Assembly (NCBI GenBank): GCA_018715425.1
Contig: DVLR01000164.1
Coordinates: 1-8,592 of the forward strand
From: Candidatus Merdenecus merdavium
GTDB lineage: Bacteria > Bacillota > Clostridia > Lachnospirales > Lachnospiraceae
Length of the DNA stretch: 8,592 nt
Direction: 5' to 3'
Below are positions 1 to 5,914 of this stretch, piece by piece; the first letter of the stretch is position 1, and every line of letters starts with the position of its first letter. Below the pieces are notes generated by a model that was not told the DNA's origin, made no database searches, and was given only the letters and a program-made list of their open reading frames with translations. Position numbers and translations under genes: made by a program.

Positions 1-465
1 ATGTCCAAGGATTCTTTAAAGGATTATAAAGTGGCGAAGTTTTTAAATATCAATTTTGCATATCATGAAAATGAAGAAGAAACAAAGGTATCCGATTTAT
101 ATGCACCAGTGGAATTGTTGATTACGTTACCAGAGGCTTATATAAATCAGGAGACTGGAATGGTTAGAGAGTTTTCTGTTGTAAGAATTCATGATGGAAA
201 GGCAGAAGTGCTAAAGGATTTAGACCAAAATGGAAAAACCGTTACCATTTCTACCGATAAGTTTTCTACGTATGCACTTATGTACAAGGATACTGTAAAA
301 ACCACTTCTGGGAACTTAAATCCTACTACTAATGGAACGGGTACACAAGTATCTACCCTTACAAGCGTAAAGACTGGTGATCAGGCACCAATCCTTTTAT
401 ATATTGGACTTTTGCTTACAGGAGCCAGTGTAATAGTGATGTTTCGTAAAAAAAGAGCAAGATAA
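1..465 (+). CDS. C-terminal fragment of a cell-surface protein with a VKTGD-type wall/membrane anchor (5' end outside window)
   Basis: The frame is already open at base 1, so this is probably the tail of a much longer secreted protein and the first ATG is likely an internal Met. About 154 residues are visible. Residues 35-95 form a beta-rich segment ending in DKFSTYALMYKD, a phrase I know from the last domain before the anchor in many Lachnospiraceae surface proteins. A Ser/Thr/Gly/Asn-rich spacer follows at about 100-122. Then comes VKTGD (123-127), a hydrophobic span (about 129-148) and a basic tail with the residues RKKRAR. That order matches an LPXTG-like sortase sorting signal, with VKTGD as a variant of the motif; it could also act simply as a membrane anchor. 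No catalytic domain is visible, so the function of the whole protein cannot be told. The reading frame and anchor are clear; covalent anchoring is inference. Confidence 0.8.
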   Translation: MSKDSLKDYKVAKFLNINFAYHENEEETKVSDLYAPVELLITLPEAYINQETGMVREFSVVRIHDGKAEVLKDLDQNGKTVTISTDKFSTYALMYKDTVKTTSGNLNPTTNGTGTQVSTLTSVKTGDQAPILLYIGLLLTGASVIVMFRKKRAR

Positions 466-490
466 TAGTAAGGCAATAGTAAGATGATAG

Positions 491-534
491 AAACCCCTCG
501 GCTGGCTTATATAGAGCATAGCTGAGGGGTTTTT
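491..534 (+). terminator. Rho-independent terminator after the surface-protein gene
   Basis: AAACCCCTCGGC (491-502) pairs with GCTGAGGGGTTT (521-532) with one G-U pair, and five T run from 530 to 534. It starts 25 bases after the TAA stop. On the minus strand the same stem is followed only by three T, so it may also weakly stop transcripts of the convergent DUF3892 gene. Confidence 0.9.
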
Positions 535-584
535 CAGTGACAGATGTTTAGAAAACTGGAAGAGCTTAAAGGTGAATTTGGGAG

Positions 585-887
585 TTATTTGGCCGAAATA
601 GATGGAAGATTACTTAAATTATTATGTTCTGTTCCGTCAGGAATAGATTTTAAGTATTCTGTATCGTTTCTATGGGCAACACCAACACCTCTAATTTGTC
701 CTTGTTTAGCTAAGTGAACACCTTGTTGTTTATCAACAATATGACCATCTGATAATTGATATCCTGTAACTCTGCCACTATCTTTTACAAGGGCTACAAT
801 TTGTTTAGCATCAGGAGCAGGTTCCGTAATACTATCCATAGCCATAAGGGGAAGTACTGCTCCAGTTTTTTGGTTTTCCATCATCAT
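585..887 (-). CDS. Small DUF3892-type protein, function unknown
   Basis: The product is a 100-residue soluble protein without signal peptide or membrane segment. From about residue 28 it reads like DUF3892: a basic beta-strand segment (KQIVALVKDSGRVTGYQLSDG), then a stretch with GVHLAKQGQIRGVGVAHRND, and a conserved-looking ending YLKSIPDGTEHNNLSNLP. No enzyme motif is visible and the biochemical role of the family is unknown to me. The start is set at the first of three consecutive ATG codons (887), because GGAGGTG lies 8 bases upstream of it. An in-frame ATG at 923 would lie upstream of this ribosome-binding site and is unlikely. The gene stands alone between a terminator on its upstream side and the convergent surface-protein gene. 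The family call is from memory of the sequence pattern, not from a search. Confidence 0.75.
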   Translation of the reverse strand: MMMENQKTGAVLPLMAMDSITEPAPDAKQIVALVKDSGRVTGYQLSDGHIVDKQQGVHLAKQGQIRGVGVAHRNDTEYLKSIPDGTEHNNLSNLPSISAK

Positions 888-925
888 CAATAACACCTCC
901 GTAATAAAAATTTTAGTATCCATTG

Positions 926-954
926 TTTATAGATTCCCTAAAATTTAAATAGTA
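926..954 (-). promoter_or_regulatory. Possible promoter of the DUF3892 gene
   Basis: Read on the minus strand, TATAAA (926-931) is a good -10 box about 40 bases upstream of the start codon. The hexamer 17 bases further up (949-954, TACTAT) is a poor -35 match. The assignment rests almost entirely on the -10 box. Confidence 0.25.
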
Positions 955-1009
955 TTCATATCCTCCAGGTTATGATAGGAAAGAGATTGATTTAGCAATG
1001 GTTTTATTT

Positions 1010-1046
1010 AAAAAGATGGATTTGGAAAGAACCAAAGCCATCTTTT
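1010..1046 (-). terminator. Rho-independent terminator of the isomerase gene
   Basis: On the minus strand AAAAGATGG (1038-1046) and TTTGG (1032-1036 region) pair with CCAAA and CCATCTTTT further along, leaving one mismatch and a loop of about 6 bases, followed by a run of five T (1010-1014). It lies about 28 bases beyond the isomerase stop codon and separates that gene from the DUF3892 gene on the same strand. Confidence 0.85.
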
Positions 1047-1073
1047 AGTAAAGTGATATTCAAATTTGAAAGA

Positions 1074-2540
1074 TTATTTAGTTGAAAAAGGATTTTCTGT
1101 AGGATATAACATTCCTTTTGGTTGATTAAATCCAATATCTTCTACACCTAAGTATTGAAATACTTCAAACAAAGTCTTTCCGAAGTGGCCGAAGGCTACT
1201 GCACCATGGTGAGGATAATTTTTTTCAATTAATACATGACGGTAGAACCTGCCCATCTCAGGAATTGCAAAGACGCCAATAGATCCAAAGGAGCGAGATG
1301 CAACGGGAAGTACTTCACCTTCAGCAACGTATGCTTTTAATTGAGCATCTGCAGTACTTTGTAATCGAAAGAAGGTAATGTCCCCAGGGATAATATCTCC
1401 TTCTAAAGTCCCTTGAGTCACTTCTTGTGGAAGATTTCTAGCCATGATTTTTTGGTACTTCATTACGTGTTGTGCTAGCTTACTGGCAGCAGTATTACCA
1501 CAGTGGAATCCCATGAAAGTATCTTTATGAGTGTAAGTATATTTACCCTTAATATCTCCTTCGTACATATCTTTTGGAACGGTATTGTTAATGTCTAATA
1601 GAGTTACCGTGTCCTGGCTAATTACAGTACCGATAAATTCACTTAAAGCTCCGTAAATATCAACTTCACATGAAACAGGAATACCACGGTCGGTGAGACG
1701 GCTATTTACGTAACACGGTACGAAACCAAATTGAGTCTGGAAGGCTGGCCAGCATTTACCAGCAATGGCAACATAGTCTCTAGAACCTTTATGGGCTTCA
1801 ATCCAGTCTAATAAAGTAAGTTCGTATTGAGCTAATTTTGGAAGGATCTCTGGTTTTTGGTTTCCATCTCCAAGTTCTTTTTCCATGCTCTCAACGATGG
1901 CAGGGATACGAGGATCATCAGCGTGATGGTTAAAGGCTTCGAATAAGTCTAATTCAGAGTTTTCTTCTATTTCTACACCTAAATGATAAAGCTGTTTGAT
2001 AGGTGCGTTACAAGCTAAAAAATCTTGTGGACGTGGTCCAAAGCTTATGATCTTTAAATTGTTTAGCCCGATCACAGTACGAGCGATAGGTAAGAAATCT
2101 TCTATCATTGCAGCAACTTCAGATGGGGTACCAACTGGATATTCTGGAATATATGCTTTGATATTACGAAGCTTTAAATTATAACTGGCATTTAGCATGC
2201 CACAGTAGGCATCTCCTCGATCATCTAAAAGCTTATCACCAGATTCTTCAGATGCAGCAACAAACATAACGGGTCCATGAAATTCTTTGGCTAGTAAGGT
2301 TTCAGCAGTTTCTGGGCCAAAGTTTCCTAGGTAGACCACTAATGCATTACATTTTTCTTCTTTTAATTGTTTTAAAGCTGTTCTCATGTGGATTTCATTT
2401 TCAACCGTGGTTGGACATTCGTAGATATCCCCTTTGAAAGCTTTCACAACAGCACTCCTTCTTTCAGAAGATAGACTCATTGGAAAACAGTCACGACTTA
2501 CAGCGACAATACCTAACTTTACTACTGGCATGTTATTCAT
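1074..2540 (-). CDS. L-fucose/L-arabinose isomerase superfamily protein (FucI-like)
   Basis: This 488-residue protein has the architecture of the FucI/AraA ketol-isomerases, cytosolic Mn-dependent enzymes that interconvert aldoses and ketoses. The N-terminal half (about 1-170) is Rossmann-like with MNNMPVVKLGIVAVSRD at its start and NALVVYLGNFGPETAE at 65-80. The C-terminal half carries candidate metal ligands in the expected order: E292 in SCEVDIYG, D316 in LLDINN, then H346 in FHCGN and H444/H445 in YPHHGAVAFGHFGK. Known FucI uses Glu, Asp and His as ligands; which His serves here is not settled by eye. It is shorter than E. coli FucI (about 590) and close to AraA in length. The start is supported by AGGAGGA (2548-2554) 8 bases upstream. 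No kinase, aldolase, transporter or regulator lies beside it, so the sugar (fucose, arabinose or another) cannot be named. The gene is single, bounded by terminators on both sides. Confidence 0.8.
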   Translation of the reverse strand: MNNMPVVKLGIVAVSRDCFPMSLSSERRSAVVKAFKGDIYECPTTVENEIHMRTALKQLKEEKCNALVVYLGNFGPETAETLLAKEFHGPVMFVAASEESGDKLLDDRGDAYCGMLNASYNLKLRNIKAYIPEYPVGTPSEVAAMIEDFLPIARTVIGLNNLKIISFGPRPQDFLACNAPIKQLYHLGVEIEENSELDLFEAFNHHADDPRIPAIVESMEKELGDGNQKPEILPKLAQYELTLLDWIEAHKGSRDYVAIAGKCWPAFQTQFGFVPCYVNSRLTDRGIPVSCEVDIYGALSEFIGTVISQDTVTLLDINNTVPKDMYEGDIKGKYTYTHKDTFMGFHCGNTAASKLAQHVMKYQKIMARNLPQEVTQGTLEGDIIPGDITFFRLQSTADAQLKAYVAEGEVLPVASRSFGSIGVFAIPEMGRFYRHVLIEKNYPHHGAVAFGHFGKTLFEVFQYLGVEDIGFNQPKGMLYPTENPFSTK

Positions 2541-2573
2541 TTACAAATCCTCCTACAAATATGTAATTTTTAA

Positions 2574-2678
2574 GTGATACAGTATTTAGTTGTGTATGGT
2601 TTGATGATGTTAGATAATAACCATACATGGAAAGATAACCTATATAGTTCACTCATTAAACTAATAAAATTGTATCAC
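2574..2678 (-). promoter_or_regulatory. Leader of the isomerase gene with two nested inverted repeats
   Basis: The 277-base gap between the isomerase and rpsT holds two perfect inverted repeats, one inside the other. The outer arms are GTGATACA (2574-2581) and TGTATCAC (2671-2678). The inner arms are TGTATGGTT (2593-2601) and AACCATACA (2619-2627), 17 bases apart. They lie 34 to 138 bases upstream of the start codon, where operators or a folded leader would sit. I could not find a convincing -35/-10 pair. No reading frame with a ribosome-binding site is visible here. The repeats are observed; a regulatory role is inference. Confidence 0.4.
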
Positions 2679-2767
2679 AAGATAGTCGCCAGTTCAAGTA
2701 AAAATAGAGTGAGAATAGAAGGAAAGATCATAGGAATATACCTGTTTTATAGAAGGGGATAGAGCAC

Positions 2768-2804
2768 AAAAAAAGACAACCTGCATGACGGTACTGGTTG
2801 TCTT
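2768..2804 (-). terminator. Rho-independent terminator of rpsT
   Basis: Read on the minus strand, AAGACAACC (2796-2804) pairs perfectly over 9 bases with GGTTGTCTT (2773-2781) across a 14-base loop, and the T run covers 2768-2774. It sits 14 bases past the rpsT stop, and insulates the isomerase gene from rpsT transcription. Confidence 0.92.
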
Positions 2805-2817
2805 AAAAAATGATATA

Positions 2818-3081
2818 TTATGCAATGCTATTTACTTTTAAAGTAAGGCGGGAAATCTTTCTAGATGCAGTATTTTTGTGATATACACCTTTATGACTTG
2901 CTTTAGTAATAGCTGAGATAGCAGCTAGTAAAGCAGCGTTTGCAGTTTCTTTGTCGTTAGCAACTACAGCAGCTTCCACTTTTTTGATAGCAGTTTTTAC
3001 TTCAGATTTAATTGATTTATTTCTAGCTGCCTTAGTTTGGTTGACTAGAATTCTTTTTTGAGCAGATTTAATATTAGCCAA
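2818..3081 (-). CDS. rpsT: 30S ribosomal protein S20 (bS20)
   Basis: The 87-residue basic protein opens with MANIKSAQKRILVNQTKAARNK and contains KASHKGVYHKNTASRKISRL near the end, both hallmarks of bS20, which binds 16S rRNA in the body of the small subunit. Length is normal for the family and the rest is the expected Ala/Lys-rich helical bundle. The initiation codon is TTG (3079-3081), chosen because GGAGGTG (3088-3094) lies 8 bases upstream and the second residue onward matches the family start exactly. E. coli rpsT is also known to use UUG, where it matters for autoregulation. The gene has its own promoter, hairpin leader and terminator and is divergent from gpr, an arrangement that differs from the co-directional neighbours only in strand. 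Identification is secure. Confidence 0.97.
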   Translation of the reverse strand: MANIKSAQKRILVNQTKAARNKSIKSEVKTAIKKVEAAVVANDKETANAALLAAISAITKASHKGVYHKNTASRKISRLTLKVNSIA

Positions 3082-3116
3082 TTCTTACACCTCCAAAATT
3101 TTTCTTTATAGTTTTG

Positions 3117-3152
3117 TTATATTAAAGTCGGACACGGACGTTCTTAATATAA
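3117..3152 (-). promoter_or_regulatory. Hairpin in the rpsT 5' leader
   Basis: TTATATTAA (3117-3125) and TTAATATAA (3144-3152) form a perfect 9-bp stem, extendable by a G-U pair, around an 18-base loop in which GTC and GAC can pair. It lies between the predicted transcription start (about 3158) and the ribosome-binding site (3088-3094) of rpsT. It has no T run, so it is not a simple terminator. It is a candidate autoregulatory element for S20; that role is inference. Confidence 0.45.
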
Positions 3153-3164
3153 ACATACTTATAT

Positions 3165-3193
3165 AGTGTATTCTAATAGAAAGTGAATGTCAA
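3165..3193 (-). promoter_or_regulatory. Sigma-A promoter of rpsT
   Basis: On the minus strand TTGACA (3188-3193) is a perfect -35 box, followed by a 17-base spacer and TACACT (3165-3170) as -10 box. Predicted start is near 3158, giving a leader of about 77 bases. Confidence 0.8.
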
Positions 3194-3203
3194 TACATAT
3201 TTA
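3174..3203 (+). promoter_or_regulatory. Weak candidate sigma-F/G promoter of gpr
   Basis: gpr is a forespore gene in Bacillus, so a sigma-F/G-type promoter is expected. TAATA (3174-3178), a 17-base spacer and CATATTTA (3196-3203) resemble the forespore consensus with several mismatches. It lies 52 bases upstream of the start codon and overlaps the rpsT promoter on the other strand. Low confidence. Confidence 0.22.
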
Positions 3204-3254
3204 TTAAAAAACTGTTAAAAATATAAAAGATCGTTGAGATAGGAGGGAATATAA

Positions 3255-4208
3255 GTGGATCGGTTTAAAATTAGGACAGACCTTGCTTTAGAGGCAAAAG
3301 AAAGCTTTGAAGAAGACAATGTAGAAATTCGCGGAGTAAAGATTGAAGAAACTTTCGATGAGGAATCGGAAGTGCAAACAACAACAGTGGTCATTGAAAC
3401 GGAAAATGGAGCGAAATCCATGGGAAAACCTGTAGGTACTTATATTACATTAGAAGCCCCCAGTATGGATTTTCCAGATGATGCTTACCATGAAGAGGTT
3501 TCGAAGATATTATCTACACATCTTAAAAAACTGATTGATCTAAAAGAGGAAAAATCTATTTTAGTTGTAGGTCTTGGTAACCGTGATGTCACTCCAGATG
3601 CTTTAGGGCCAGATGTAGTAGGAAATTTAATGATTACGCGTCATGTAGTAAAAGAGTATGGAACGATACCATTTGGTCAAGACACGATTCATCTCGTTAG
3701 TTCCATTATTCCTGGAGTCATGGCTCAGACTGGTATGGAGACATTAGAGATTATAAAGGGCGTAGTACATGAGACAAAACCTGATGTAGCCATTGTCATA
3801 GATGCTCTTGCAGCTAGAAGTACAAAACGCTTAAATCGTACGATTCAAATTACAGATACTGGTATTAATCCAGGCTCTGGTGTGGGAAATCATAGGAATG
3901 GGATCAATAAAGAATCTTTAGGTATACCAGTCATTGCTATTGGTGTTCCAACCGTTGTTGATGCTGCCACCATTGTAAATGATACTATGGAAAATTTAAT
4001 CACAGCTATGGACGAATCAGATAGGATGAAGAATCTAGGAGGAGCTCTTGGGACATTAAATACGGCAGAAAAATATGAATTGATCAGAGAACTTATTTCA
4101 CCACATTTAAATACGATGTTTGTTACACCGAAAGATATTGACGAGACGGTAAAAAGAATTAGTTTTACTATTTCAGAAGGCATCAATATGGCATTATCAC
4201 AATCATAA
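3255..4208 (+). CDS. gpr: Germination protease GPR (spore protease, peptidase family A25)
   Basis: GPR is an aspartate-dependent endoprotease of the spore core that degrades small acid-soluble proteins early in germination, freeing DNA and amino acids. The 317-residue product starts MDRFKIRTDLALEAKE; the IRTDLA region matches the known zymogen processing site, where a short N-terminal propeptide is removed by self-cleavage. The catalytic-type aspartates are visible: D115 in DVTPDALGPD and D183 in VIVIDALAAR-like context (AIVIDALAARS), corresponding by motif to Asp127 and Asp193 of B. megaterium GPR. The glycine-rich stretch NPGSGVGNHR (205-214) and GVPTVVDAATI (230-240) are also family-typical. 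It is shorter than Bacillus GPR (about 370) but normal for clostridia. Start is GTG (3255) with AGGAGGG (3241-3247) 7 bases upstream. It is followed on the same strand by spoIIP, as in B. subtilis, but with an unusually long spacer. Confidence 0.96.
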   Translation: MDRFKIRTDLALEAKESFEEDNVEIRGVKIEETFDEESEVQTTTVVIETENGAKSMGKPVGTYITLEAPSMDFPDDAYHEEVSKILSTHLKKLIDLKEEKSILVVGLGNRDVTPDALGPDVVGNLMITRHVVKEYGTIPFGQDTIHLVSSIIPGVMAQTGMETLEIIKGVVHETKPDVAIVIDALAARSTKRLNRTIQITDTGINPGSGVGNHRNGINKESLGIPVIAIGVPTVVDAATIVNDTMENLITAMDESDRMKNLGGALGTLNTAEKYELIRELISPHLNTMFVTPKDIDETVKRISFTISEGINMALSQS

Positions 4209-4226
4209 ATAGAGTTGTACCATAAT

Positions 4227-4255
4227 ATACTTATTTATAGAGCTAAAATAAGTAT
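4227..4255 (+). repeat. Perfect 10-bp inverted repeat (stem-loop) after gpr
   Basis: ATACTTATTT (4227-4236) pairs with AAATAAGTAT (4246-4255). The loop ATAGAGCTA can add TAG/CTA pairs with one bulged A, for about 13 pairs. It begins 18 bases after the gpr stop and has no T run; it could stabilise the 3' end of gpr mRNA. Confidence 0.55.
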
Positions 4256-4285
4256 AAGAATGAGTAAAGTAGTCATTCTTTATTT
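4256..4285 (+). terminator. Possible weak terminator of gpr
   Basis: AAGAATGA (4256-4263) pairs with TCATTCTT (4273-4280) across a 9-base loop, followed by TATTT. The stem is AT-rich and the T run interrupted, so termination may be partial. It follows directly on the preceding hairpin. Confidence 0.45.
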
Positions 4286-4286
4286 G

Positions 4287-4394
4287 GAGCCGTACTTAGA
4301 AAAAGTCGATCCTTACAACCAGCTCTTGTTTGAATATAAAATGTAGTGGTACATAAGGCTCTCTTGTACAGAGCCTAAGTACCTACGTTTTATA
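4287..4394 (+). other. Structured non-coding region between gpr and spoIIP
   Basis: No gene fits the 313 bases between gpr and spoIIP; this is its most structured part. An imperfect 60-base hairpin spans 4335-4394: TATAAAA/TTTTATA (4335-4341, 4388-4394), GTA/TAC, GGTAC/GTACC (4348-4352, 4379-4383) and AGGCTCT/AGAGCCT (4356-4362, 4370-4376), with small bulges and a 7-base loop. Upstream bases can compete: GAGCC (4287-4291) is complementary to GGCTC (4357-4361), and GTACTTAG (4292-4299) to CTAAGTAC (4375-4382). Within it GAATATA (4332-4338), 13 bases, CATA (4352-4355) loosely resembles a mother-cell sigma-E promoter, which spoIIP uses in B. subtilis. It could be a leader RNA element, a small RNA or a decayed palindromic repeat. 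The pairings are observed; function is unknown. The remaining bases to 4510 show nothing further. Confidence 0.4.
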
Positions 4395-4521
4395 CAGTTT
4401 CCTATTTAAAAGGCTGCTTTCTCATTTCTTTTCCAAGTTGATAGAAAGGTAAGTGGTCAACGAAGCTATAAATTCTGGCAATGGTTTATTAATATTCCTA
4501 GCAAGGGTATGAGGTGATGAA

Positions 4522-5811
4522 GTGGAAGATTCAAAGAAGTGGATAAATTTAGCATTATGGTGTGTCATTGTTTGTTTAGGTATATATATTATTTTTAAAG
4601 GAATGGATGTCATGAAGAATACTTCAACTGAAGTTAGAACATATTCTGCAATCCAATACATAGGTAAGAATTTAGATCAAATGGCTGTGAAAACTTATAT
4701 GCCAAGCTTTCTCTATCCTTTACAGGAGAATGAGCAGACAAGTTCCTTAGAGGCTTTCGTAGTGGATCGTTTGTTTGAAACAGTACCATTGTATAAATTC
4801 GTAAAATTAAACAGTAGTTATGAAACAGATATTGAGGATGAAGCCACTTATGAAAGAATTCTAATGGCAGAGCATGGTGAAGATTCTGTAATGACGTCTA
4901 GTGGAGAAAGTACCACGGCAGAGGCTCAGGAAACTCAATTAAATCAGGAAACATCAGATACAACAGAAGGAGAAACACTACCTGAAACACAACAAGAAGA
5001 ACAGGCATCGGCAGTACCTATTGCTCCAATTAAAGATATTGGAGATATTACCCTAGAGAAACTAAATGATTTTGATTATTTGCTTAATAACTTTTATACT
5101 GTGGATAAAATGACCACAATCAATAGCAGTCAATTGAATATAGAAAGCTTAATGGGAAATGATCTTTCTATAACCAAAGATCCTTCTGTACCACAAATTC
5201 TTATCTACCATACCCATTCACAAGAGGAGTTTATTGATTCCATTCCAGGAGATCCATCCACTTCCATTGTGGGAGTAGGGGATTACTTAACCAGCCTTTT
5301 AAGGGATCAATATGGATATAATGTGATTCATCATACTGGAGTTTATGATTTAGTAGATGGAGTGTTGGATCGAGATTACGCTTATACACTAGCAGGAGAA
5401 GGGGCAGCTCAAATTCTTAGAGAGCATCCATCCATAGAAGTAGTGATTGATTTACATAGAGATGGTTTTGAAAATAAAAAATTTGTAACGGATATAAATG
5501 GTAAGCCTACAGCCAGAGTAATGCTTTTTAATGGGCTTAGCAGAACAACCAGCAATGGTGATATATCTTATTTGCCAAACCCTTATATTTCAGAAAATTT
5601 ATCCTTTTCATTTCAGCTGCAGTTAAAAGCTGCTCAAAACTATCCTGGATTAATGCGTAATATCTATTTAAGAGGGTTGCGATATAATCTTCATTTGAAG
5701 CCTAGAACCTTACTGATTGAATCCGGAACCCAGTTAAATACTGTGCAAGAGCAGAAAAATGCCATGGAACCACTGGCAGAAATGTTAAATCAGATCTTAT
5801 CGGGTACATAA
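4522..5811 (+). CDS. spoIIP: Stage II sporulation protein P (engulfment peptidoglycan hydrolase)
   Basis: SpoIIP is the amidase/endopeptidase of the SpoIIDMP complex, which thins septal peptidoglycan and drives forespore engulfment. The 429-residue product has a short cytosolic N-terminus, one membrane helix (about 10-26), an extracytoplasmic region, a low-complexity Ser/Thr/Glu/Gln linker (about 120-165) and the catalytic SpoIIP domain (about 222-425). Family signatures are ILIYHTHSQE (226-235), DLHRDG (310-315) and LLIESGTQLNT (397-407). H230, H312 and E400 are plausible zinc or catalytic residues by comparison with zinc amidases. The GTG start at 4522 is preceded by GAGGTGAT (4511-4518), a long match to the 16S tail at slightly short spacing; an in-frame stop just upstream (4510) excludes a longer form. 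It follows gpr, as in B. subtilis, but lepA does not follow it here. Identification is secure; individual residue roles are inferred. Confidence 0.95.
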   Translation: MEDSKKWINLALWCVIVCLGIYIIFKGMDVMKNTSTEVRTYSAIQYIGKNLDQMAVKTYMPSFLYPLQENEQTSSLEAFVVDRLFETVPLYKFVKLNSSYETDIEDEATYERILMAEHGEDSVMTSSGESTTAEAQETQLNQETSDTTEGETLPETQQEEQASAVPIAPIKDIGDITLEKLNDFDYLLNNFYTVDKMTTINSSQLNIESLMGNDLSITKDPSVPQILIYHTHSQEEFIDSIPGDPSTSIVGVGDYLTSLLRDQYGYNVIHHTGVYDLVDGVLDRDYAYTLAGEGAAQILREHPSIEVVIDLHRDGFENKKFVTDINGKPTARVMLFNGLSRTTSNGDISYLPNPYISENLSFSFQLQLKAAQNYPGLMRNIYLRGLRYNLHLKPRTLLIESGTQLNTVQEQKNAMEPLAEMLNQILSGT

Positions 5812-5887
5812 AAAGATTTCATTTCCTTACATTCCCCTTACATGTCTGCTTTGTGTGCACGCACCCTGTAAAGTAAAGATATAGAGT

Positions 5888-5911
5888 GATCCCTCTATGT
5901 TGGAGGGAATC
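5888..5911 (+). repeat. Hairpin masking the ribosome-binding site of a possible small ORF
   Basis: GATCCCTCTA (5888-5897) pairs with TGGAGGG and ATC (5901-5911), with one bulged A and one G-U pair around a 3-base loop. The right arm contains GGAGGG, the apparent ribosome-binding site of the 20-codon ORF starting at 5915. No T run follows, so it is not a terminator. Confidence 0.45.
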
Positions 5912-5914
5912 TAG

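Noticed and set aside
1996..2184. 62-codon + strand frame opposite the isomerase gene
   Set aside because: Antisense shadow of a clearly conserved gene, without a ribosome-binding site or recognisable product.
2574..2762. 62-codon + strand frame in the gap between the isomerase and rpsT
   Set aside because: It starts with GTG, has no ribosome-binding site, runs through the inverted repeats and resembles no known protein.
3890..4186. 98-codon minus-strand frame opposite gpr
   Set aside because: Shadow of the conserved GPR coding sequence; composition follows the opposite strand codons.
4286..4388. Miniature transposable element ended by GTACTTAG/CTAAGTAC
   Set aside because: The 8-base arms do not extend outward and no target-site duplication is visible.
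4287..4394. tRNA or known riboswitch in the gpr-spoIIP gap
   Set aside because: No T-arm GTTCRA-type motif, acceptor stem or known riboswitch core could be found; only unassigned hairpins.
4422..4661. 79-codon minus-strand frame overlapping the spoIIP start
   Set aside because: Covers the spoIIP ribosome-binding site and membrane helix in antisense; no ribosome-binding site or family resemblance.
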